From contig JAQSEB010000135.1 in assembly GCA_030063045.1 (NCBI GenBank), positions 248,001-312,000 on the forward strand: a stretch of DNA of 64,000 bases, given 5' to 3'. Below are positions 53,701-64,000 of the stretch, piece by piece (within the stretch, counting starts at the first letter, position 1; every line of letters starts with the position of its first letter). Under the pieces are notes generated by a model. The model saw only the letters and a list, made by a program, of their open reading frames with translations, did not search any database and was not told the origin of the DNA. A program made the position numbers and the translations under genes. Source of the DNA: Pratylenchus scribneri. Lineage: Eukaryota > Nematoda > Chromadorea > Rhabditida > Pratylenchidae.

Positions 53701-56700
53701 AGAAAAGATTGTGGGGAATAATATTAAAATTCCGAAGAGAAATATCGATTTTAAATTTTTTTCTTAAAACTCATAGAAAATTTCAATTTCAAGAATTTCA
53801 AATACATGTATGGCCTAGAATCTGCCTAAAAAATACTATTAGAAAAGATTGTGGTGGATAAAATTAAAATTCTGAAGAGAAATAGCGATTTTAAAATTTT
53901 TTCTTAAAACTCATAGAAAATTTCAATTTCAAGAATTTCAAATACATGTATGGCCTAGAATCTGCTTAGAAAATACTATTAGAAAAGATTTTAGGGAATA
54001 AAATTAAAATTCTGAAGAGAAATAGCGATTTTAAAATTTTTTCTTAAAACTCATAGAAAATTTCAATTTCAAGAATTTCAAATACATGTATGGCCTAGAA
54101 TCTGCTTAGAAAATACTATTAGAAAAGATTTTGGGGAATAAAATTAAAATTCTGAAGAGAAATAGCGATTTTAAAATTTTTTCTTAAAACTCATAGAAAA
54201 TTTCAATTTCAAGAATTTCAAATACATGTATGGCCTAGAATCTGCTTAGAAAATACTATTAGAAAAGATTTTGGGGAATAAAATTAAAATTCTGAGAGAA
54301 ATAGCGATTTTAAACTTTTTTCTTAAAACTCATAGAAAATTTCAATTTCAAAGATTTCAAATACATGAATGGCCTAGAATCTGCTTAAAAAATACTAATA
54401 AAAAAGATTGTGGGGGATAAAATTAAAATTCTGAAGAGAAATAGCGATTTTAAACTTTTTTCTTAAAACTCATAGAAAATTTCAATTTCAAGAATTTCAA
54501 ATACATATATGGCCTAGAATCTGCTTAGAAAATACTATTAGAAAAGATTGTGGGGGATAAAATTAAAATTCTGAAGAGAAATAGCGATTTTAAACTTTTT
54601 TCTTAAAACTCATAGAAAATTTCAATTTCAAATATTTCAAATACATGAATGGCCTAGAATCTGCTTAAAAAATACTAATAAAAAAGATTGTGGGGGATAA
54701 AATTAAAATTCTGAAGAGAAATAGCGATTTTAAACTTTTTTCTTAAAACTCATAGAAAATTTCAATTTCAAATATTTCAAATACATGAATGGCCTAGAAT
54801 CTGCTTAAAAAATACTAATAAAAAAGATTGTGGGGGATAAAATTAAAATTCTGAAGAGAAATAGCGATTTTAAACTTTTTTCTTAAAACTCATAGAAAAT
54901 TTCAATTTCAAGAATTTCAAATACATATATGGCCTAGAATCTGCTTAGAAAATACTATTAGAAAAGATTGTGGGGGATAAAATTAAAATTCTGAAGAGAA
55001 ATAGCGATTTTAAACTTTTTTCTTAAAACTCATAGAAAATTTCAATTTCAAGAATTTCAAATACATATATGGCCTAGAATCTGCTTAGAAAATACTATTA
55101 GAAAAGATTGTGGGGGATAAAATTAAAATTCTGAAGAGAAATAGCGATTTTAAACTTTTTTCTTAAAACTCATAGAAAATTTCAATTTCAAATATTTCAA
55201 ATACATGAATGGCCTAGAATCTGCTTAAAAAATACTAATAAAAAAGATTGTGGGGGATAAAATTAAAATTCTGAAGAGAAATAGCGATTTTAAACTTTTT
55301 TCTTAAAACTCATAGAAAATTTCAATTTCAAAGATTTCAAATACATGAATGGCCTAGAATCTGCTTAAAAAATACTAATAAAAAAGATTGTGGGGGATAA
55401 AATTAAAATTCTGAAGAGAAATAGCGATTTTAAACTTTTTTCTTAAAACTCATAGAAAATTTCAATTTCAAATATTTCAAATACATGTATGGCCTAGAAT
55501 CTGCTTAAAAAATACTAATAAAAAAGATTGTGGGGGATAAAATTAAAATTCTGAAGAGAAATAGCGATTTTAAACTTTTTTCTTAAAACTCATAGAAAAT
55601 TTCAATTTCAAAGATTTCAAATACATGAATGGCCTAGAATCTGCTTAAAAAATACTAATAAAAAAGATTGTGGGGGATAAAATTAAAATTCTGAAGAGAA
55701 ATAGCGATTTTAAACTTTTTTCTTAAAACTCATAGAAAATTTCAATTTCAAATATTTCAAATACATGTATGGCCTAGAATCTGCTTAAAAAATACTATTA
55801 GAAAAGATAGAGTGGATTAATATAAAAATTCTGAAGAGAAATAACGATTTTAAACTTTTTTCTTAAAACTCATAGAAAATTTCAATTTCAAGAATTTCAA
55901 ATACATGTATGGCCTAGAATCTGCTTAGAAAATACTAATAAAAAAGATTGTGGGGGATAAAATTAAAATTCTGAAGAGAAATAGCGATTTTAAACTTTTT
56001 TCTTAAAACTCATAGAAAATTTCAATTTCAAATATTTCAAATACATGTATGGCCTAGAATCTGCTTAAAAAATACTATTAGAAAAGATTGAGTGGATTAA
56101 TATAAAAATTCTGAAGAGAAATAACGATTTTAAACTTTTTTCTTAAAACTCATAGAAAATTTCAATTTCAAATATTTCAAATACATGTATGGCCTAGAAT
56201 CTGCTTAAAAAATACTATTAGAAAAGATTGAGTGGATTAATATAAAAATTCTGAAGAGAAATAACGATTTTAAAATTTTTTCTTAAAACTCATAGAAAAT
56301 TTCAATTTCAAGAATTTCAAATACATGTATGGCCTAGAATCTGCTTAGAAAATACTATTAGAAAAGATTTTGGGGAATAAAATTAAAATTCTGAAGAGAA
56401 ATAGCGATTTTAAAATTTTTTCTTAAAACTCATAGAAAATTTCAATTTCAAGAATTTCAAATACATGTATGGCCTAGAATCTGCTTAGAAAATACTATTA
56501 GAAAAGATTGTGGGGGATAAAATTAAAATTCTGAAGAGAAATAGCGATTTTAAACTTTTTTCTTAAAACTCATAGAAAATTTCAATTTCAAATATTTCAA
56601 ATACATGTATGGCCTAGAATCTGCTTAAAAAATATTATTAGAAAAGATTGAGTGGATTAATATAAAAATTCTGAAGAGAAATAACGATTTTAAACTTTTT

Positions 56701-56839
56701 TCTTAAAACTCATAGAAAATTTCAATTTCAAATATTTCAAATACATGTATGGCCTAGAATCTGCTTAGAAAATACTATTAGAAAAGATTTTGGGGAATAA
56801 AATTAAAATTCTGAAGAGAAATAGCGATTTTAAACTTTT

Positions 56840-59800
56840 TTCTTAAAACTCATAGAAAATTTCAATTTCAAAGATTTCAAATACATGAATGGCCTAGAAT
56901 CTGCTTAAAAAATACTAATAAAAAAGATTGTGGGGGATAAAATTAAAATTCTGAAGAGAAATAGCGATTTTAAACTTTTTTCTTAAAACTCATAGAAAAT
57001 TTCAATTTCAAAGATTTCAAATACATGAATGGCCTAGAATCTGCTCAAAAAATACTATTAGAAAAGATTGAGTGGATTAATATAAAAATTCTGAAGAGAA
57101 ATAGCGATTTTAAACTTTTTTCTTAAAACTCATAGAAAATTTCAATTTCAAGAATTTCAAATACATATATGGCCTAGAATCTGCTTAGAAAATACTATTA
57201 GAAAAGATTGTGGGGGATAAAATTAAAATTCTGAAGAGAAATAGCGATTTTAAACTTTTTTCTTAAAACTCATAGAAAATTTCAATTTCAAATATTTCAA
57301 ATACATGTATGGCCTAGAATCTGCTTAGAAAATACTAATAAAAAAGATTGTGGGGGATAAAATTAAAATTCTGAAGAGAAATAGCGATTTTAAACTTTTT
57401 TCTTAAAACTCATAGAAAATTTCAATTTCAAATATTTCAAATACATGTATGGCCTAGAATCTGCTTAAAAAATACTATTAGAAAAGATTGTGGGGGATAA
57501 AATTAAAATTCTGAAGAGAAATAGCGATTTTAAACTTTTTTCTTAAAACTCATAGAAAATTTCAATTTCAAATATTTCAAATACATGTATGGCCTAGAAT
57601 CTGCTTAGAAAATACTATTAGAAAAGATTTTGGGGAATAAAATTAAAATTCTGAAGAGAAATAGCGATTTTAAACTTTTTTCTTAAAACTCATAGAAAAT
57701 TTCAATTTCAAAGATTTCAAATACATGAATGGCCTAGAATCTGCTTAAAAAATACTAATAAAAAAGATTGTGGGGGATAAAATTAAAATTCTGAAGAGAA
57801 ATAGCGATTTTAAACTTTTTTCTTAAAACTCATAGAAAATTTCAATTTCAAAGATTTCAAATACATGAATGGCCTAGAATCTGCTCAAAAAATACTATTA
57901 GAAAAGATAGAGTGGATTAATATAAAAATTCTGAAGAGAAATAACGATTTTAAACTTTTTTCTTAAAACTCATAGAAAATTTCAATTTCAAGAATTTCAA
58001 ATACATGTATGGCCTAGAATCTGCTTAGAAAATACTAATAAAAAAGATTGTGGGGGATAAAATTAAAATTCTGAAGAGAAATAGCGATTTTAAACTTTTT
58101 TCTTAAAACTCATAGAAAATTTCAATTTCAAATATTTCAAATACATGTATGGCCTAGAATCTGCTTAAAAAATACTATTAGAAAAGATTGAGTGGATTAA
58201 TATAAAAATTCTGAAGAGAAATAACGATTTTAAACTTTTTTCTTAAAACTCATAGAAAATTTCAATTTCAAATATTTCAAATACATGTATGGCCTAGAAT
58301 CTGCTTAAAAAATACTATTAGAAAAGATTGAGTGGATTAATATAAAAATTCTGAAGAGAAATAACGATTTTAAACTTTTTTCTTAAAACTCATAGAAAAT
58401 TTCAATTTCAAGAATTTCAAATACATGTATGGCCTAGAATCTGCTTAAAAAATACTATTAGAAAAGATTGAGTGGATTAATATAAAAATTCTGAAGAGAA
58501 ATAGCGATTTTAAACTTTTTTCTTATAACTCATAGAAAATTTCAATTTCATGAATTTCAAATACATATATGGCCTAGAATCTGCTTAGAAAATACTATTA
58601 GAAAAGATTGTGGGGGATAAAATTAAAATTCTGAAGAGAAATAGCGATTTTAAACTTTTTTCTTAAAACTCATAGAAAATTTCAATTTCAAAGATTTCAA
58701 ATACATGTATGGCCTAGAATCTGCTTAAAAAATACTATTAGAAAAGATTGAGTGGATTAATATAAAAATTCTGAAGAGAAATAACGATTTTAAACTTTTT
58801 TCTTAAAACTCATAGAAAATTTCAATTTCAAGAATTTCAAATACATGTATGGCCTAGAATCTGCTTAGAAAATACTATTAGAAAAGATTGTGGGGGATAA
58901 AATTAAAATTCTGAAGAGAAATAGCGATTTTAAAATTTTTTCTTAAAACTCATAGAAAATTTCAATTTCAAGAATTTCAAATACATGTATGGCCTAGAAT
59001 CTGCTTAGAAAATACTATTAGAAAAGATTTTGGGGAATAAAATTAAAATTCTGAAGAGAAATAGCGATTTTAAAATTTTTTCTTAAAACTCATAGAAAAT
59101 TTCAATTTCAAATATTTCAAATACATGTATGGCCTAGAATCTGCTTAGAAAATACTAATAAAAAAGATTGTGGGGGATAAAATTAAAATTCTGAAGAGAA
59201 ATAGCGATTTTAAACTTTTTTCTTAAAACTCATAGAAAATTTCAATTTCAAATATTTCAAATACATGTATGGCCTAGAATCTGCTTAAAAAATACTATTA
59301 GAAAAGATTGTGGGGGATAAAATTAAAATTCTGAAGAGAAATAGCGATTTTAAACTTTTTTCTTAAAACTCATAGAAAATTTCAATTTCAAATATTTCAA
59401 ATACATGTATGGCCTAGAATCTGCTTAGAAAATACTATTAGAAAAGATTTTGGGGAATAAAATTAAAATTCTGAAGAGAAATAGCGATTTTAAAATTTTT
59501 TCTTAAAACTCATAGAAAATTTCAATTTCAAGAATTTCAAATACATGTATGGCCTAGAATCTGCTTAGAAAATACTATTAGAAAAGATTTTGGGGAATAA
59601 AATTAAAATTCTGAAGAGAAATAGCGATTTTAAACTTTTTTCTTAAAACTCATAGAAAATTTCAATTTCAAAGATTTCAAATACATGAATGGCCTAGAAT
59701 CTGCTTAAAAAATACTAATAAAAAAGATTGTGGGGGATAAAATTAAAATTCTGAAGAGAAATAGCGATTTTAAACTTTTTTCTTAAAACTCATAGAAAAT

Positions 59801-61200
59801 TTCAATTTCAAAGATTTCAAATACATGAATGGCCTAGAATCTGCTCAAAAAATACTATTAGAAAAGATTGAGTGGATTAATATAAAAATTCTGAAGAGAA
59901 ATAGCGATTTTAAACTTTTTTCTTAAAACTCATAGAAAATTTCAATTTCAAGAATTTCAAATACATATATGGCCTAGAATCTGCTTAGAAAATACTATTA
60001 GAAAAGATTGTGGGGGATAAAATTAAAATTCTGAAGAGAAATAGCGATTTTAAACTTTTTTCTTAAAACTCATAGAAAATTTCAATTTCAAATATTTCAA
60101 ATACATGTATGGCCTAGAATCTGCTTAGAAAATACTAATAAAAAAGATTGTGGGGGATAAAATTAAAATTCTGAAGAGAAATAGCGATTTTAAACTTTTT
60201 TCTTAAAACTCATAGAAAATTTCAATTTCAAATATTTCAAATACATGTATGGCCTAGAATCTGCTTAAAAAATACTATTAGAAAAGATTGTGGGGGATAA
60301 AATTAAAATTCTGAAGAGAAATAGCGATTTTAAACTTTTTTCTTAAAACTCATAGAAAATTTCAATTTCAAATATTTCAAATACATGTATGGCCTAGAAT
60401 CTGCTTAGAAAATACTATTAGAAAAGATTTTGGGGAATAAAATTAAAATTCTGAAGAGAAATAGCGATTTTAAACTTTTTTCTTAAAACTCATAGAAAAT
60501 TTCAATTTCAAAGATTTCAAATACATGAATGGCCTAGAATCTGCTTAAAAAATACTAATAAAAAAGATTGTGGGGGATAAAATTAAAATTCTGAAGAGAA
60601 ATAGCGATTTTAAACTTTTTTCTTAAAACTCATAGAAAATTTCAATTTCAAAGATTTCAAATACATGAATGGCCTAGAATCTGCTCAAAAAATACTATTA
60701 GAAAAGATAGAGTGGATTAATATAAAAATTCTGAAGAGAAATAACGATTTTAAACTTTTTTCTTAAAACTCATAGAAAATTTCAATTTCAAGAATTTCAA
60801 ATACATGTATGGCCTAGAATCTGCTTAAAAAATACTATTAGAAAAGATTGAGTGGATTAATATAAAAATTCTGAAGAGAAATAGCGATTTTAAACTTTTT
60901 TCTTATAACTCATAGAAAATTTCAATTTCATGAATTTCAAATACATATATGGCCTAGAATCTGCTTAGAAAATACTATTAGAAAAGATTGTGGGGGATAA
61001 AATTAAAATTCTGAAGAGAAATAGCGATTTTAAACTTTTTTCTTAAAACTCATAGAAAATTTCAATTTCAAAGATTTCAAATACATGTATGGCCTAGAAT
61101 CTGCTTAAAAAATACTATTAGAAAAGATTGAGTGGATTAATATAAAAATTCTGAAGAGAAATAACGATTTTAAACTTTTTTCTTAAAACTCATAGAAAAT
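56840..61200. repeat. Large recent duplication inside the satellite
   Basis: The marker CTGCTCAAAAAATAC occurs at about 57030, 57870, 59830 and 60670: two pairs 840 bases apart (six monomers), the pairs offset by 2800 bases (20 monomers). The marker TCTTATAACTCATAG is found at 58521 and 60901. Blocks of several kilobases have therefore been copied within the array. Confidence 0.8.
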
Positions 61201-64000
61201 TTCAATTTCAAGAATTTCAAATACATGTATGGCCTAGAATCTGCTTAGAAAATACTATTAGAAAAGATTGTGGGGGATAAAATTAAAATTCTGAAGAGAA
61301 ATAGCGATTTTAAAATTTTTTCTTAAAACTCATAGAAAATTTCAATTTCAAGAATTTCAAATACATGTATGGCCTAGAATCTGCTTAGAAAATACTAATA
61401 AAAAAGATTGTGGGGAATAATATTAATATTCTGAAGAGAAATAACGATTTTAAACTTTTTTCTTAAAACTCATAGAAAATTTCAATTTCAAGAATTTCAA
61501 ATACATGTATGGCCTAGAATCTGCTTAGAAAATACTATTAGAAAAGATTGTGGTGGATAAAATTAAAATTCTGAAGAGAAATAGCGATTTTAAAATTTTT
61601 TCTTAAAACTCATAGAAAATTTCAATTTCAAGAATTTCAAATACATGTATGGCCTAGAATCTGCTTAGAAAATACTATTAGAAAAGATTTTGGGGAATAA
61701 AATTAAAATTCTGAAGAGAAATAGCGATTTTAAACTTTTTTCTTAAAACTCATAGAAAATTTCAATTTCAAAGATTTCAAATACATGAATGGCCTAGAAT
61801 CTGCTTAAAAAATACTATTAGAAAAGATTTTGGGGAATAAAATTAAAATTCTGAAGAGAAATAGCGATTTTAAAATTTTTTCTTAAAACTCATAGAAAAT
61901 TTCAATTTCAAAGATTTCAAATACATGTATGGCCTAGAATCTACTTAAAAAATACTATTAGAAAAGATTGTGGGGAATAATATTAAAATTCCGAAGAGAA
62001 ATATCGATTTTAAACTTTTTTTCTTAAAATTCATAGAAAATTTCAATTTCAAATATTTCAAATACATGTATGGCCTAGAATCTACTTAAAAAATACTATT
62101 AGAAAAGATTGTGGGGAATAATATTAAAATTCCGAAGAGAAATATCGATTTTAAATTTTTTTCTTAAAACTCATAGAAAATTTCAATTTCAAGAATTTCA
62201 AATACATGTATGGCCTAGAATCTGCCTAAAAAATACTATTAGAAAAGATTGTGGTGGATAAAATTAAAATTCTGAAGAGAAATAGCGATTTTAAAATTTT
62301 TTCTTAAAACTCATAGAAAATTTCAATTTCAAGAATTTCAAATACATGTATGGCCTAGAATCTGCTTAGAAAATACTATTAGAAAAGATTTTGGGGAATA
62401 AAATTAAAATTCTGAAGAGAAATAGCGATTTTAAAATTTTTTCTTAAAACTCATAGAAAATTTCAATTTCAAGAATTTCAAATACATGTATGGCCTAGAA
62501 TCTGCTTAGAAAATACTATTAGAAAAGATTTTGGGGAATAAAATTAAAATTCTGAAGAGAAATAGTGATTTTAAACTTTTTTCTTAAAACTCATAGAAAA
62601 TTTCAATTTCAAAGATTTCAAATACATGAATGGCCTAGAATCTGCTCAAAAAATACTATTAGAAAAGATTGAGTGGATTAATATAAAAATTCTGAAGAGA
62701 AATAGCGATTTTAAACTTTTTTCTTAAAACTCATAGAAAATTTCAATTTCAAGAATTTCAAATACATATATGGCCTAGAATCTGCTTAGAAAATACTATT
62801 AGAAAAGATTGTGGGGGATAAAATTAAAATTCTGAAGAGAAATAGCGATTTTAAACTTTTTTCTTAAAACTCATAGAAAATTTCAATTACAAATATTTCA
62901 AATACATGTATGGCCTAGAATCTGCTTAGAAAATACTAATAAAAAAGATTGTGGGGGATAAAATTAAAATTCTGAAGAGAAATAGCGATTTTAAACTTTT
63001 TTCTTAAAACTCATAGAAAATTTCAATTTCAAATATTTCAAATACATGTATGGCCTAGAATCTGCTTAAAAAATACTATTAGAAAAGATTGAGTGGATTA
63101 ATATAAAAATTCTGAAGAGAAATAACGATTTTAAACTTTTTTCTTAAAACTCATAGAAAATTTCAATTTCAAATATTTCAAATACATGTATGGCCTAGAA
63201 TCTGCTTAAAAAATACTATTAGAAAAGATTGAGTGGATTAATATAAAAATTCTGAAGAGAAATAACGATTTTAAACTTTTTTCTTAAAACTCATAGAAAA
63301 TTTCAATTTCAAGAATTTCAAATACATATATGGCCTAGAATCTGCTTAGAAAATACTATTAGAAAAGATTGTGGGGGATAAAATTAAAATTCTGAAGAGA
63401 AATAGCGATTTTAAACTTTTTTCTTAAAACTCATAGAAAATTTCAATTACAAATATTTCAAATACATGTATGGCCTAGAATCTGCTTAGAAAATACTAAT
63501 AAAAAAGATTGTGGGGGATAAAATTAAAATTCTGAAGAGAAATAGCGATTTTAAACTTTTTTCTTAAAACTCATAGAAAATTTCAATTTCAAATATTTCA
63601 AATACATGTATGGCCTAGAATCTGCTTAAAAAATACTATTAGAAAAGATTGAGTGGATTAATATAAAAATTCTGAAGAGAAATAACGATTTTAAACTTTT
63701 TTCTTAAAACTCATAGAAAATTTCAATTTCAAATATTTCAAATACATGTATGGCCTAGAATCTGCTTAAAAAATACTATTAGAAAAGATTGAGTGGATTA
63801 ATATAAAAATTCTGAAGAGAAATAACGATTTTAAACTTTTTTCTTAAAACTCATAGAAAATTTCAATTTCAAGAATTTCAAATACATGTATGGCCTAGAA
63901 TCTGTTTAGAAAATACTATTAGAAAAGATTGTGGGGGATAAAATTAAAATTCTGAAGAGAAATAGCGATTTTAAAATTTTTTCTTAAAACTCATAGAAAA

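Larger units (their letters stand above)
36752..64000. repeat. Satellite DNA array, ~140-bp monomer, all head to tail
   Basis: An unbroken tandem array fills the last 27.2 kb and runs past the window; by length it holds about 190 monomers. Each contains CAAATACATGTATGGCCTAG, a TACTATTAGAAAAGATTG segment and TCTTAAAACTCATAGAAAA. Two main types exist. In the left part (to about 52 kb) most monomers have ATTCCGAAGAGAAATATCG and are about 140-142 bp. In the right part most have ATTCTGAAGAGAAATAGCG and a strict 140-bp period. A short return of the left type occurs at 52.7-53.8 and 61.9-62.2 kb. Variants at the GATTG(AGCGG/TGGGG/AGTGG) site mark higher-order units. No frame stays open and no gene interrupts it. 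Confidence 0.97.

Overview
The window looks like nuclear DNA from a nematode, plausibly a plant-parasitic one (root-knot type); the genus is inference. The sequence is strongly AT-rich. Genes are split by short GT-AG introns with TTTCAG-type acceptors, and several start codons sit a few bases after a TTTTCAG/TTTCCAG site, as expected for spliced-leader trans-splicing. A fragment at 25.2 kb reads like the first two membrane helices of a nematode serpentine chemoreceptor.

Layout. 1-3.1 kb: the tail of one zinc-finger gene, a dead hAT transposase end and a second zinc-finger fragment. 4-14.4 kb: three zinc-finger genes around an inverted duplication, namely gene A (minus, 3983-6538, open in all 8 exons), gene F (plus, 7380-8604, broken) and gene B (plus, 9708-13503, open in all 10 exons). 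A small two-exon gene follows at 13.7 kb. 15.4-19.5 kb: an orphan finger exon, then gene C (plus, a third copy of the A/B type, stopped and truncated). 19.5-22.7 kb: a minus-strand gene for a phosphatidylinositol-phosphate-kinase-like protein with a signal peptide. 25.2-31 kb: the chemoreceptor fragment, zinc-finger gene H split by a 2.1 kb element with a 9-bp target duplication and gene cargo, and zinc-finger gene D (4-base deletion). 31.3-36.5 kb: decayed copies of the family's intergenic sequence, a 99-residue secreted-type protein gene and an isolated exon. 36.75-64 kb: one uninterrupted ~140-bp satellite array that runs off the window.

The main find is the zinc-finger family. Genes A, B and C begin with a cleavable signal peptide, then a low-complexity Asn/Gln/Ser-rich region with short basic clusters, then single-finger exons that nearly all start and end in phase 1, so fingers can be added, lost or exchanged without breaking frame. 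The last exon usually carries a C2HC finger. Gene B joins an A-like front to F-like fingers, introns included. A secretory leader plus basic clusters plus DNA-binding-type fingers suggests proteins exported by the worm that may act in a nucleus, possibly a host's; this is a hypothesis. The PIP-kinase-like gene also has a signal peptide but lacks the MDYSLL region. The MITEs, foldback elements, tRNA-derived inverted pair and MULE-like element lie mostly within introns or exons of the zinc-finger genes.

All gene models were read by eye, with no alignments or expression data. Exon positions may be off by a few bases, and homology statements rest on recognising motifs.
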